Positions 30,881 through 40,286 of a DNA stretch of 64,000 nucleotides are shown here, piece by piece. The translations under genes and the position numbers were made by a program. The stretch lies in NCBI RefSeq assembly GCF_007827815.1, contig NZ_VITH01000001.1, positions 434,001-498,000 of the forward strand. The letters run 5' to 3'. The notes beneath the pieces are model-generated. The model saw nothing but the letters and a program-made list of their open reading frames with translations, was not told where the DNA came from and ran no database searches. Source of the DNA: Azospirillum brasilense. Its GTDB lineage: Bacteria; Pseudomonadota; Alphaproteobacteria; Azospirillales; Azospirillaceae. Position 1 is the first letter of the stretch; each line of letters opens with the position of its first letter.

Positions 30881-31258
30881 TTAACGAAGGAACTTCTGAA
30901 CGGCTTGCAGGAACTTGGTCACCGAGATCGGCTTGGCGATGTAGTCCTCGCAGCCGCCCTCCCGGATCTTCTCCTCGTCCCCCTTCATCGCGAAGGCAGT
31001 CACCGCGATGATCGGAATGCCCGCCAGTTCCGGATCGTCCTTGATCCAGCGCGTGACCTCCAGCCCTGACACTTCCGGCAGTTGGATGTCCATCAGGATC
31101 AGGTCCGGCCGATGCTCCCGCGCGATGGACAGGGCGTCCATCCCGTTGCGGGTCTGAAGCGTCGCGTAGCCGTGCGCTTCCAGCAAATCGTGGAAGAGCT
31201 TCATGTTCAGCTCGTTGTCCTCGACGATCAGGACACGCTTCACGGTTCGGTCGTCCAT
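30881..31258 (-). CDS. divK: single-domain response regulator DivK
   Basis: A protein of 125 aa from the ATG at 31258, which has AAGAAGG seven bases upstream; longer frames upstream are not needed. It is a stand-alone receiver: [14 protein letters not shown], Asp57 in [13 protein letters not shown], Thr in [14 protein letters not shown], and Lys in YIAKPIS. DivK carries phosphate between the kinases PleC/DivJ and controls CtrA through DivL-CckA. Downstream pleD on the same transcript supports the assignment over a generic CheY. Confidence 0.95.
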   Translation of the reverse strand: MDDRTVKRVLIVEDNELNMKLFHDLLEAHGYATLQTRNGMDALSIAREHRPDLILMDIQLPEVSGLEVTRWIKDDPELAGIPIIAVTAFAMKGDEEKIREGGCEDYIAKPISVTKFLQAVQKFLR

Positions 31259-31444
31259 CGGCGCCTTCTTGGGGCTGTTCGGTTTTGCGGGCGTCGTGCA
31301 ACCCGCGCTTCTGCTTGCAGCGACCACACCCGGAGAGACCGGTATATCCCGTTCACTGTCCCGCCGCGACGGTTAAATTGTCGTTAGCAATGCCCTGCCT
31401 GACCCCGCAGAGGCCGAGAAGTCCTGACGATTCCACGGATTGCG

Positions 31445-33124
31445 TCATGCGATCACCCGCTCCGGCGGGAAATGCAGCTCGATCCGCGTGCCCTGCCCCG
31501 GGGCGCTGGAAAGGGCCAGCCGCCCGCCATGGGCCTCCACCAGGGACCGCACGATGGGCAGCCCCAGCCCGGTTCCGGCGCCGCCGCGGATGCGCTCCCC
31601 CGGCACCTGCCGGAAGGGTTCCAGGACGATGGGATGGTGCTCCTCCGGAATGCCGATCCCGGTGTCGATCACGGCGATGCGCAGCCCCGCCCCGGCCTCC
31701 TCCCCCAGGCGAGTCACGTCGATGGTGACGCGCCCCCCCGCCGGGGTGAACTTGACGGCGTTGGACAGCAGGTTCAGCAGAATCTGCCGCAACGACCGCC
31801 GATCGGCGCGCAGGCGCGGCAGCGGCCGGGGGAACAGCGCGTCGAAGGTCAGCCCGGCCGACGCCAAGGTCAGTTCCTGCAGCGCGTAGACCTCGCCCAC
31901 GACGACGGCGACGTCCACGTCCTCGTCGTTCAGATCGACATGCCCGGCTTCGATCTTCGACAGGTCCAGCACATCGTTGATGAGTTCGAGGAGATGCGTG
32001 CCGGAGGCGCGGATGTTGCCGAGATAGTCGCGCTGCCGCTCGGTCAGCGGGCCGGAGCCGGGGTGCAGCAGGAAGTCCGAATAGCCGATGATGACGTTGA
32101 GCGGGGTGCGCAACTCGTGGCTCATCCCCGTCAGGAAGTCGGACTTGGCCCGGTTCACCTCCGCCTGCCGCGCCGCGAGGGCGGCCCGGCGCTCCCGTTC
32201 CGCGGTGCGTTCGGCGGCGTCGAGCATCAGGCCGAGCGCGTCGGCGGCCATGGCGGCCAGCATCCGGACGGCCGGCGGCACCGCGTGGGGTTGGCGGCGG
32301 TGGCCGGAGATCACCCCCCACGGCCGGCCGCCCTGGACGATCGGCACGGTCAGGGCCGCCCCGGCCCCCATGCGCCGCAGGAACTCCCGGCGCGGCGCGG
32401 GCGGGCTGCGCAGATGCGCATGGGCCAGATCGGGCGGCGGAACCGCCGTGTCGGCGCGCAGGAGCGGAACCGGGTCCGCCGCATGGTCGAGGACCACGCG
32501 CAACCGCGGGGTCCCGTCCGGCCCGCGGTCGAACACGCCCGCCGGGAGGGCCGCGCCGGGCCGAAGCTCCGAAGCGGCGTGGCCCCAATCCGGCGCCTCG
32601 TCCCTCGCCACCACCTCGCCGTTGCCGGCGGCGTCGAAGCGGCAGACGATCACCCGGTCCATGCCGGTGAGACGACGGACGGTCTGGGCGGTGTGGGCGG
32701 CCATGGCCTGCAGCCCCGCGGCTCCGCGCAGGGAAGCGATCCCCGGCGGCGGGCCGGCCGGCGGCGGCGAGGCGGCCCAGTGCTCCGCCCCGGCGAGCGG
32801 CCCTTCCACCTCGAGGATCACCCGTCCGCCATGCTCGTGGAGAAAGGCCGGGAGCGGCCGGCCCCCCGGCGGTGTCACGGACGCGTGCAGGCCCGCCGAC
32901 CGCTGGTCCGCCGGCAGGGCGCGCAGCCGCGCCAGCAGATCGGCAAGCTCGGGAAGGGCGAGCGCCTCCGCCGCGCGGCCCAGCAGCCGGTCCGGCGCCA
33001 AGCCGAGAAACTCCGCGGTGTTCGCGCTGCAGGCCAGGATCGTCCCGCCATCACCGTCCAGCGCCACCAGGGCGCCGTGCGGCTGTATCCCCTCCGCGTC
33101 GCCCGTGGTCGGTCGGTCGGCCAT
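31445..33124 (-). CDS. phytochrome-like sensor histidine kinase without bilin-binding cysteine
   Basis: A protein of 559 aa from the ATG at 33124; in-frame TTG/ATG codons up to 33229 could add up to 35 residues. The N-terminal PAS_2-like domain keeps GIQPHGALVAL. However, the residues before it (RPTTGDAEG) lack the cysteine that attaches biliverdin in bacteriophytochromes. A GAF domain follows (MDRVIVCRFDAAGNGEVVARD), with a degenerate PASDIP region (ASELRPGAALPAG). No PHY domain is seen. HisKA has SHELRTPLNVIIGY and HATPase_c has NLLSNAVKFTP, DTGIGIP and GAGTGLGLPIV. The kinase core looks active, but the light-sensing role is doubtful. It lies next to divK-pleD and a GGDEF gene on the same strand. 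Confidence 0.88.
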   Translation of the reverse strand: MADRPTTGDAEGIQPHGALVALDGDGGTILACSANTAEFLGLAPDRLLGRAAEALALPELADLLARLRALPADQRSAGLHASVTPPGGRPLPAFLHEHGGRVILEVEGPLAGAEHWAASPPPAGPPPGIASLRGAAGLQAMAAHTAQTVRRLTGMDRVIVCRFDAAGNGEVVARDEAPDWGHAASELRPGAALPAGVFDRGPDGTPRLRVVLDHAADPVPLLRADTAVPPPDLAHAHLRSPPAPRREFLRRMGAGAALTVPIVQGGRPWGVISGHRRQPHAVPPAVRMLAAMAADALGLMLDAAERTAERERRAALAARQAEVNRAKSDFLTGMSHELRTPLNVIIGYSDFLLHPGSGPLTERQRDYLGNIRASGTHLLELINDVLDLSKIEAGHVDLNDEDVDVAVVVGEVYALQELTLASAGLTFDALFPRPLPRLRADRRSLRQILLNLLSNAVKFTPAGGRVTIDVTRLGEEAGAGLRIAVIDTGIGIPEEHHPIVLEPFRQVPGERIRGGAGTGLGLPIVRSLVEAHGGRLALSSAPGQGTRIELHFPPERVIA

Positions 33125-33321
33125 GGGCAGGGGCGAGGGACGGGTCCGACGATCCGAAGACGTGTTCAGGACAGGCACCTTTGCGACGGAAAGGTGCAGA
33201 TGCTGCGGCGGGATCATCCGCCCGGTCAAGCCCGGTCTGAGGGGTGCGACAGGCTGCCCGAGCCGCCCGTGGCGCGGCGGCGGCGCAATCAGCGAGAGGC
33301 CAGCGAGAGGCCAGCGGAAGG

Positions 33322-34146
33322 TCAGCCGGAGGTCAGCCGGTTCGCCGCGCGCTGCCCGGCCGGAGTCCCGGTCTTGCGACCCGCCGGGCGTGGCCGGCGG
33401 CCGGCCTTGTCGCGGTACATGCGGGAATCGGCGAGACGGACCACCTCCTCCTCCCGGTCGTCGGCGCCGTAGGGCTGCACCCCGAAGGAGAAGCGGATCG
33501 GCAGATCGGCGTCGTTCCAGCGCACGCAGCGGCGGCCCGCCGCGACCGCGATCTGCCGGGCGCGGAGGTCGCCGCAGGCCGCATCGGTCTTGGTCAGCAG
33601 CACCGCGAACTCGTCACCACCCAGCCGGGCCACCACATCCTCCTCGCGGACCGATCCGACGAGCAGGCGGGCGACCTGCCGCAGATAGGCGTCGCCGGCC
33701 ATGTGCCCATGGGTGTCGTTGATCCGCTTGAAGCCGTCCAGATCGATGATGACCAGCACCCCGCCGCCCGTTCCCTGTCCCTTGCTGACGTTCCCCTTGG
33801 CGCCGTTTCCCTTGGCGCGTTGCCGCCGCGCGGCGGCGATCTCGCGGCGGAAATGGCTGAAGAAGCCGCGGCGGTTCAGCAGGCCGGTCAGCTCGTCCGT
33901 CATGGACAGGCTTTCCAGATAGGCGATCCGGTCACGCTGTTCGGCGATGGTCGCGCGGGCCTCGGCAAGTTGCTGTTCGAGGGCCGACGCCTCGGCGGTC
34001 GCGATCACCGCCGGATGGGCAATGCGGGGGCCGCGCAAGGGGGGCATCCGCAGCAGCCGGTCGTGGGTCCCGCGGTCGAAAGGCAGTCCGTCGTGATGGT
34101 CGGCGGCGATAACGTCCGGGTCCTGGGTGTTCACGACGGCGCTCAT
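33322..34146 (-). CDS. GGDEF domain diguanylate cyclase
   Basis: A protein of 274 aa from the ATG at 34146, which has GGAGAAAG seven bases upstream. The N-terminal ~70 residues have no recognised domain and lead into a coiled coil (ALEQQLAEARATIAEQRDRI), which probably drives dimerisation. The GGDEF domain begins at SMTDELTGLLNRRGFF and has DLDGFKRINDTHGH and catalytic ARLGGDEF, with the I-site REED upstream. A low-complexity Lys/Gly insertion (about residues 112-128) sits between the first helix and the DLDGF strand. It should make c-di-GMP in the cytosol. It is encoded upstream of the phytochrome-like kinase on the same strand but separated by nearly 200 bases. An AT-rich stretch at 34300-34350 may hold its promoter. 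Confidence 0.92.
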   Translation of the reverse strand: MSAVVNTQDPDVIAADHHDGLPFDRGTHDRLLRMPPLRGPRIAHPAVIATAEASALEQQLAEARATIAEQRDRIAYLESLSMTDELTGLLNRRGFFSHFRREIAAARRQRAKGNGAKGNVSKGQGTGGGVLVIIDLDGFKRINDTHGHMAGDAYLRQVARLLVGSVREEDVVARLGGDEFAVLLTKTDAACGDLRARQIAVAAGRRCVRWNDADLPIRFSFGVQPYGADDREEEVVRLADSRMYRDKAGRRPRPAGRKTGTPAGQRAANRLTSG

Positions 34147-34393
34147 GGGCTTTCTCCACATGATCGGCACTGGCTGCCCCCAAACGAAAGCAATCGCCAT
34201 GCCATATGCGGAACTCCCGAAGACTAGGCCTTTCGTCCCGGCAATTTCTGCCGGGCAAGGCCGCCCCCAGGCAGAATTTGCCGGGAGAACGGCCGATTAC
34301 GGAAAATTTTATCTATTTTTGATTTATTTTCTTTTTTGAACCGTTTTCGAACAAAGGCACTGTCGGCCTCCCGACAGGGACTCTGCAACGGCC

Positions 34394-35380
34394 TCACACC
34401 ACGCGGTCGGGCGGCGCCGCGCCGGCAAAGAAGGCGTCCAGGTTGTCGAGCGCCTTGAAGCCCATGGCGTTGCGGGTCTCCACCGTGGCGCTGCCCAGAT
34501 GCGGCAGCAGGAAGGCGTTCTCCAACCCGCGGTAGCCGGCGTGCAGGTTCGGCTCGTTCTCGAACACGTCCAGCCCCGCGGCGGCCAGCCGTCCGCAGGC
34601 CAGGGCGGCGATCAGCGCCTCATCGTCGACGACCGAACCGCGGGCGGTGTTGACGACAATGGCCCCCGGCGGCAGGCGCTCGATCCGCTCCGCGTTCAGC
34701 CAGTGGGTGGTTTCCGGAGTCGCCGGGAAATGCAGCGACAGCACGTCGCAAACCGCCAGCATCGCCTCGGGGTCGGCGTGGTAGACCGCCCCGGCCTCCT
34801 GCTCCGCGGGCAGGCGCCGCCGGTTGGAATAGTGGATGGTCATGCCGAAGGCCCGAGCCCGCTGCGCCACCGCCTGCCCGATTCGACCCATGCCGATGAT
34901 GCCCAGCCGCTTGCCGCCCAGATGGGTGCCGAGAAGCTGGGTCGGCGTCCAGCCGTTCCAGGCCCCGGCGCGGATCATCCGCTCGCCCTCCGAGGCGCGC
35001 CGCGCCGCGCCGAGCATCAGCAGCAGCGCGATGTCGGCGGTCGCGTCGGTCAGCACGTCCGGGGTGTTGGTGACGATCAGGCCGCGGGCCTTGGCCGCGT
35101 TCAGATCGATGTGGTCGGTGCCGACGGAGAAGGTGGCGACGATGCGCACGCCCTTGGGCAGCGCCTCGATGGCCGCGGCGTCCAGCCGGTCCCCGGCGGT
35201 GCAGAGGATGCCCTGGGCGCCGGTCTCCGCCGCCAGGGCGGCGATGTCGGCGCCGGACAGCGCGCGGTCCTGCGGGTTCAGCCGGGCGTCGAAAGCGCGC
35301 GCGGCGCGGGCCTCCACCGCGTCGGGCAGGCGCCGGGTCACCAGGAGAACGGGCCGTGATGCCTGGGTGTCACTGCGCAT
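34394..35380 (-). CDS. D-2-hydroxyacid dehydrogenase (glyoxylate/hydroxypyruvate reductase type)
   Basis: A protein of 328 aa from the ATG at 35380, with GAGGACAG seven bases upstream. Motifs: the NAD(P) loop LGIIGMGRIGQAVAQRA, catalytic Arg in VVNTARGSVVDDEAL, Glu in DVFENEPN and His in LPHLGSATVETR. The basic residues after the second strand (HYSNRRRLP) favour NADPH, as in GRHPR-type enzymes that reduce glyoxylate or hydroxypyruvate. It is a cytosolic enzyme. The EipB-like gene is divergent, 93 bases away, with no apparent functional link. D-glycerate dehydrogenase or gluconate 2-dehydrogenase are alternative names for the same family. Confidence 0.92.
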   Translation of the reverse strand: MRSDTQASRPVLLVTRRLPDAVEARAARAFDARLNPQDRALSGADIAALAAETGAQGILCTAGDRLDAAAIEALPKGVRIVATFSVGTDHIDLNAAKARGLIVTNTPDVLTDATADIALLLMLGAARRASEGERMIRAGAWNGWTPTQLLGTHLGGKRLGIIGMGRIGQAVAQRARAFGMTIHYSNRRRLPAEQEAGAVYHADPEAMLAVCDVLSLHFPATPETTHWLNAERIERLPPGAIVVNTARGSVVDDEALIAALACGRLAAAGLDVFENEPNLHAGYRGLENAFLLPHLGSATVETRNAMGFKALDNLDAFFAGAAPPDRVV

Positions 35381-35473
35381 GTTTCTGTCCTCAGCCTTCC
35401 GTTTATTCGGGGGGTCGGGCCTTCCGCTCCGACGCCGAAACACCCATAATCCATCCGACGCTGCCAATCACCT

Positions 35474-36364
35474 GTGGATGTCGCTTTGCAGAACCGCCGC
35501 TCCGCCGCCCGCTTCGCCCTTTGCGCGACCTTCGGCGCGTTCCTGGTGTCCGTGACCGCCCTTCCCGCCGCCGGCCCGGCCCAGGCGGCCCCGGCCAACG
35601 CGGCCGGCGCGGCGGTGGGGGCGGCGGCCGGTGCCGCGGCGAACATCCTGCCGCACCGCGCCGTCTACAAGATGTCGCTGCTGTCCGCCCGCAACAGCTC
35701 CAAGGTCAGCGACGTGCGGGGCCGCATGCTGTTCGAATGGGCCGACGCCTGCGACGGCTGGACGACGGAGCAGCGCTTCCAGCTCCGCTTCGTCTACGCC
35801 GAGGGCGACGAGATGGCGATGACCACCAACTACACCACGTGGGAGGCCAAGGACGGGCAGCGCTACCGCTTCAACGTCCGCAAGCTGATCAACGGCGAGG
35901 AGGACGAGGAGGTGCGCGGCGACGCCCGGCTGGCCAAGGACGGCACCGGCACCGCCGCCTTCTCCAAGCCCGAGCCCCAGGACATGGAGTTGCCCCCCAA
36001 CACCATGTTCCCGACCGCCCACACCCTGGCGGTGCTCGACCACGCCGGCGCCGGCGAGACCTTCTTCAACCGGGTCGTTTTCGACGGCGCCGATTCCGAG
36101 GGAGCGACCGAGGTGTCCACGGTCATCGGCTCGGCGGTCCAGACCAAGGAGGACGGCGCCGACCCGCTGCTCAAGGGCAAGAAGGCGTGGCCGGTGCGCA
36201 TGGCCTTCTTCCCGCTGAAGAGCGATTCGGCCCAGCCCGAGTACGAGATGAGCCTGCGCCTGCTGCAAAACGGCGTCGCCGAATCCATGCAGATCGACTA
36301 TGGCGATTTCACCGTGAACGCCATCCTGGAGAAGGTTGAGGCGCTGCCGAAGTCGGGGTGTTGA
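35474..36364 (+). CDS. EipB/DUF1849 family periplasmic protein
   Basis: A protein of 296 aa starting at GTG, with a signal peptide (about 10-38, ending AQA). The mature protein shows the DUF1849 pattern: LPHRAVYKMSLLSARNSS, MLFEWADACDGWTTEQRF, TTWEAKDGQRYRF and LPPNTMFPTAHT. In Brucella, EipB is a periplasmic beta-spiral protein needed for envelope integrity, with one disulfide. Here only two cysteines are visible in the mature part, one in ADACDGW and one as the very last residue, matching that disulfide. It acts in the periplasm, probably with envelope assembly or TPR partners. Confidence 0.9.
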   Translation: MDVALQNRRSAARFALCATFGAFLVSVTALPAAGPAQAAPANAAGAAVGAAAGAAANILPHRAVYKMSLLSARNSSKVSDVRGRMLFEWADACDGWTTEQRFQLRFVYAEGDEMAMTTNYTTWEAKDGQRYRFNVRKLINGEEDEEVRGDARLAKDGTGTAAFSKPEPQDMELPPNTMFPTAHTLAVLDHAGAGETFFNRVVFDGADSEGATEVSTVIGSAVQTKEDGADPLLKGKKAWPVRMAFFPLKSDSAQPEYEMSLRLLQNGVAESMQIDYGDFTVNAILEKVEALPKSGC

Positions 36365-36512
36365 CCACCGGACGAAAAAGGTCACAGCCTTTGCCGCAAA
36401 TCGTTACAATTCAATTTGCCATATTTTGAGGAAACTGGCCTAAGCTGTGCATGGTGCATTCGCGCCTCCACGGAGTCGTGGCGTGCACCGACAGCAGGAT
36501 GAGGGTTTCCCT

Positions 36513-36731
36513 ATGGCCAAGAAGCAGGTTTTGGTGGGACAGGTGTTCCAGACCGTTGGAGCGACCAACGGGCGGTCCTGGCGCGTGCGGGAGACCGTGA
36601 CCCTGTTCGGCATCCCACATGCCCGCGTGGTCAGCACGGAAGACGAGGGCGACGCCAAGACGTTGAGCTGCTTCGTCCTCGTCGACTCCAACTATTACCG
36701 CATGATCGGCTCCGGCACCGTCGCGGCCTGA
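36513..36731 (+). CDS. small conserved-looking protein of unknown function
   Basis: A protein of 72 aa from the ATG at 36513, which has GAGGG seven bases upstream. It reads MAKKQVLVGQVFQTVG, then WRVRETVTLFGIPHARVV, and ends SCFVLVDSNYYRMI. The pattern suggests a small all-beta barrel, but no family is recognised. It has its own AT-rich upstream region (36365-36450) and a very strong terminator 22 bases past the stop, so it is an independent transcription unit. It is probably cytosolic, as no signal or membrane segment is seen. Confidence 0.75.
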   Translation: MAKKQVLVGQVFQTVGATNGRSWRVRETVTLFGIPHARVVSTEDEGDAKTLSCFVLVDSNYYRMIGSGTVAA

Positions 36732-36753
36732 CGCCCTTCCGGTTTCCCGAACA

Positions 36754-36789
36754 AGAAAGCCCCCCGGCCTCGCGGACGGGGGGCTTTCT
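36754..36789. terminator. strong terminator between the 72-aa gene and aspS
   Basis: Arms agaaagcccccc (36754-36765) and ggggggctttct (36778-36789) pair perfectly over 12 bp. The gene to the left and aspS converge here, and the stem ends in A/T runs on both strands, so it can serve both. Confidence 0.85.
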
Positions 36790-36859
36790 GTTGAGCGCAT
36801 GTCCGTTGGCCGCCCCTCCCTCCCCGCCGGGGCGGGAAGGAAGGGACGGTCCCGGATCG

Positions 36860-38689
36860 TCAGGTGGCCGCCTTCGGCGCCTCGGCGGCGACCTTCGGCT
36901 TCGGCAGGTCCAGCTTCAGATGCAGCTCGCGCAGGCGCGACTGGTCAACCGGGGCCGGGGCCTGCATCAGCAGGTCTTCCGCGCGCTGGTTCAGCGGGAA
37001 GGCGATGACCTCGCGGATGTTCGGCTCGTCGGCCAGCAGCATCACGATGCGGTCGATGCCCGGGGCCGAACCGCCGTGCGGCGGGGCGCCCAGCTTGAAG
37101 GCGCTGAGCATGCCGCCGAAGCGGGCTTCCAGCTCCTCGGGCGGGTAGCCGGCGATCTCGAACGCCTTGTACATCAGTTCCGGCAGATGGTTCCGGATGG
37201 CGCCCGACGACAGTTCCACGCCGTTGCAGACGATGTCGTACTGGTACGCCTTGATGTCCAGCGGGTTCATCGTGTTCAGCGCCTCCAGGCCGCCCTGCGG
37301 CATGGAGAAGGGGTTGTGGCTGAAGATGACCTTGTTGGTCTCCTCGTCCAGTTCATACATCGGGAAGTCGACGATCCAGCAGAAGCGGAAGGCGTTCTTC
37401 TCGATCAGGTCCAGCTCCTCGCCGATCTTCGTGCGGGCGAAGCCGGCCAGCTTGGCCGCCGGGCCGGGCTGGTCGCAGACGAAGAAGACCGCGTCGCCGT
37501 CCTCCACGCCCGCCGCCGTGCGCAGCTCGGCCTGGGCGGCCTCCGGCACGAACTTGGCGATCGGGCCCTTGCCGCCCGCCGCCTCGAAGATGATGTAGCC
37601 GAGGCCCGGAGCGCCGAGGCCGCGCGCCCAGTCGTTCAGCTTGTCGAAGAAGCTGCGCGGCTTGTCGGACACCTTCGGGGCGCGGATGGCACGGACCACG
37701 CCGCCCTTCTCCAGCGTCTGCTTGAAGGCGCGGAACTCCACGTCGTCGCGCTTGAAGACGGCGGTGACGTCGGTGATCTCCAGCGGGTTGCGCAGGTCCG
37801 GCTTGTCGTTGCCGTACTTCAGCATCGACTCCGCGAAGGAGATGCGGCGGAAGGGCGGCTTGTCGATGGCCGGCGGCGTCTCGCGGCGGAAGCCGCCGAA
37901 CTCGTCGAAGATGCCGTGCAGCACCGGCTCGATGGCGGCGAACACGTCCTCCTGGGTGACGAAGGACATCTCGAAGTCGAGCTGGTAGAACTCGCCCGGG
38001 CTGCGGTCGGCGCGGGCGTCCTCGTCGCGGAAGCAGGGGGCGATCTGGAAGTAGCGGTCGAACCCGGCGACCATCAGCAGCTGCTTGAACTGCTGCGGCG
38101 CCTGGGGCAGCGCGTAGAACTTGCCCGGATGGTTGCGGCTGGGCACCAGATAATCGCGGGCCCCCTCCGGCGAGGAGGCGGTCAGGATCGGCGTCTGGAA
38201 CTCGGTGAAGCCCTGGTCGATCATGCGGCGGCGCGCCGACGCGATGACGCGCGAGCGCAGCAGGATGTTCTCGTGGATGCGCTCGCGGCGCAGGTCGAGG
38301 AAGCGGTAGCGCAGGCGCACATCCTCGCCCGCGTCGGTGTCCTGGTTGACCTGCAGCGGGATCTGCTCCGCCTCGCCCTGCACCGACAGCTCGGCGATCT
38401 GCACCTCGATGCGGCCGGTCGGCAGGCGGTCGTTGATGGTCTCCGCCGTGCGCTTGACCACCTTGCCGGTCACGGTGATGACCGATTCCAGCTTCAGCCG
38501 CTCCGCCGCCTGGAAGGCCGGGTTGGAGGTGTCGACCACGCACTGCGTCAGGCCGTAATGGTCGCGCAGGTCGATGAACAGGAGCTGTCCATGGTCGCGC
38601 TTGCGGTTGATCCAGCCCGACAGGCGGACAATCTGACCGGCGTTCTCTTCGCGAAGCTGGCCGCAGGTGTGCGTGCGGTAGGGGTGCAT
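36860..38689 (-). CDS. aspS: aspartyl-tRNA synthetase (probably non-discriminating, AspRS of tRNA(Asp/Asn))
   Basis: A protein of 609 aa from the ATG at 38689 ([14 protein letters not shown]). It has an anticodon-binding OB domain, then the class II core with motif 2 ([20 protein letters not shown]), the bacterial GAD insertion (about 290-420) and motif 3 ([14 protein letters not shown]). Family knowledge: bacterial enzymes that also charge tRNA(Asn) tend to carry His in the RDHG motif of the OB domain, where the discriminating E. coli enzyme has Leu. Here the motif is KRDHGQLLF. This predicts mischarging followed by GatCAB amidation. A Lys/Ala-rich tail ends the protein. The divergent neighbour is rnd. 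Confidence 0.96.
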   Translation of the reverse strand: MHPYRTHTCGQLREENAGQIVRLSGWINRKRDHGQLLFIDLRDHYGLTQCVVDTSNPAFQAAERLKLESVITVTGKVVKRTAETINDRLPTGRIEVQIAELSVQGEAEQIPLQVNQDTDAGEDVRLRYRFLDLRRERIHENILLRSRVIASARRRMIDQGFTEFQTPILTASSPEGARDYLVPSRNHPGKFYALPQAPQQFKQLLMVAGFDRYFQIAPCFRDEDARADRSPGEFYQLDFEMSFVTQEDVFAAIEPVLHGIFDEFGGFRRETPPAIDKPPFRRISFAESMLKYGNDKPDLRNPLEITDVTAVFKRDDVEFRAFKQTLEKGGVVRAIRAPKVSDKPRSFFDKLNDWARGLGAPGLGYIIFEAAGGKGPIAKFVPEAAQAELRTAAGVEDGDAVFFVCDQPGPAAKLAGFARTKIGEELDLIEKNAFRFCWIVDFPMYELDEETNKVIFSHNPFSMPQGGLEALNTMNPLDIKAYQYDIVCNGVELSSGAIRNHLPELMYKAFEIAGYPPEELEARFGGMLSAFKLGAPPHGGSAPGIDRIVMLLADEPNIREVIAFPLNQRAEDLLMQAPAPVDQSRLRELHLKLDLPKPKVAAEAPKAAT

Positions 38690-38855
38690 GGGTCGAAACA
38701 CCTTGGAAAAGGTCGGAATCCTGCGCGGAAAGGCGGCCCGACACACCACACCGACAGCGCGGGAATGTCAAGTCGCCATCCGCGTCCGCTGCACGCTGGG
38801 AGAGTTGCCGAAGGGCGAGCTTTCGCGCGGTCGCGCGCTCGTGTATGAAGCGGCT

Positions 38856-40022
38856 ATGACACTGATCACGACCACCGAAGACCTTGACGCCTTCTGCCGC
38901 TCGCTGGCCGGGGCGGAGTACATCACCGTCGACACCGAATTCCTGCGCGAGAAGACCTATTGGCCGCAGCTCTGCCTCGTGCAGGTCGGCGGGCCGAACG
39001 GCGCGGTCGCCATCGACCCGCTAGCCGAAGGGATCGACCTCGCGCCGCTGTTCCGCGTGATGGTGGACCCGGCCATCCTCAAGGTCTTCCATGCCGCCCG
39101 GCAGGACGTGGAGATCTTCTGGCACCTGTCCGGCCAGATCCCCCACCCGCTGTTCGACACCCAGGTCGCGGCGATGGTCTGCGGCTTCGGCGAGAGCGTC
39201 GGGTACGAGACGCTGGTCACCAAGCTGGCCGGCGCGCGCATCGACAAGTCCAGCCGCTTCACCGACTGGTCGCAGCGCCCGCTGACCGAGCGGCAGCTGA
39301 CCTACGCGCTGTCCGACGTGATCCACCTGCGCCCGGCCTACGAGAAGCTGAAGCGCCGCCTCGTCCGCTCCGGCCGCGCCCACTGGCTGGAAGAGGAGAT
39401 GGCCGTCCTGACCGACCCGGCCACCTATCAGGTGGACCCGGACAGCTCCTGGCTGCGCTTGAAGGTGCGGACCAACAAGCCACGCTTCATGGCCGTTCTG
39501 AAGGAGTTGGCGGCGTGGCGGGAGCGCGAGGCGCAGCGCCGCGACCTGCCCCGCTCGCGCGTGCTGCGCGACGAGGCGCTGCTGGAGATCGCCGCCCACG
39601 CCCCGACCAGCGTGGACGACCTCGCCCGCACGCGCGGCATGGGCCGCGGCTTCGCCGAGGGCCGGCAGGGCGCCGAGGTGCTGGCCTGCGTGCAGAAGGG
39701 GCTGGATATCCCGGACTCCGACCTGCCCCGCGTCGAGCCGCGCGAAGAGCCGCCCCCCGGACTGCAACCCATCGTTGAATTGCTCCGCGTGCTTCTGAAG
39801 ATGAAGTGCGAAGAGAACAACGTGGCCTCCAAGCTGATCGCCTCCGCCGCCGATCTGGAGGCGATCGCCGCCGACGACGCGGCCGATGTGCCGGCGATGC
39901 AGGGCTGGCGCCGGGAACTGTTCGGCGACGACGCGCTGGCGCTGAAGCATGGCCGCATCGGTCTGGCGGTGCTCGACCGCCGTGTCCGCATCGTTCCGGC
40001 CGGCACTGGAGAGAGGTCATAA
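38856..40022 (+). CDS. rnd: ribonuclease D
   Basis: A protein of 388 aa from the ATG at 38856; the longer open frame upstream would overlap aspS and has no support. The DEDDy exonuclease residues are visible: Asp and Glu in ITVDTEFLREKTYWPQLCLVQ, Asp in FHAARQDVEIFW, and Tyr/Asp in LTYALSDVIHLRPAYEKL. The HRDC domain follows (about 205-290, RDLPRSRVLRDEALLEIA), then a further helical domain typical of RNase D. It trims 3' ends of tRNA and other small RNAs in the cytosol. Pairing with aspS on the divergent strand is common in alphaproteobacteria. Confidence 0.95.
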   Translation: MTLITTTEDLDAFCRSLAGAEYITVDTEFLREKTYWPQLCLVQVGGPNGAVAIDPLAEGIDLAPLFRVMVDPAILKVFHAARQDVEIFWHLSGQIPHPLFDTQVAAMVCGFGESVGYETLVTKLAGARIDKSSRFTDWSQRPLTERQLTYALSDVIHLRPAYEKLKRRLVRSGRAHWLEEEMAVLTDPATYQVDPDSSWLRLKVRTNKPRFMAVLKELAAWREREAQRRDLPRSRVLRDEALLEIAAHAPTSVDDLARTRGMGRGFAEGRQGAEVLACVQKGLDIPDSDLPRVEPREEPPPGLQPIVELLRVLLKMKCEENNVASKLIASAADLEAIAADDAADVPAMQGWRRELFGDDALALKHGRIGLAVLDRRVRIVPAGTGERS

Positions 40023-40286
40023 AACGGCCCCATCCAGAATCGTTCCAGAGTGGCGCAAGAGTCGGCCCGGCACGGTACAGGTTCGGGGAGCTTCGCGACG
40101 TTTAGCCAAAATTATGAAACAATTCATCGCAATTAACAGCGCTTTAAGGCATTGTTAAAAAAACTAAGGGCTAATAAGTCACGGGCTCCGTATCCATGCC
40201 GTGTGGCGGCGGGGTGTGGTTCGCGGGGGAATTCTCGCCTTTAAGGTGCGCACAAGCCCTATGCGCACACCCAGGGGATTTCGCGT

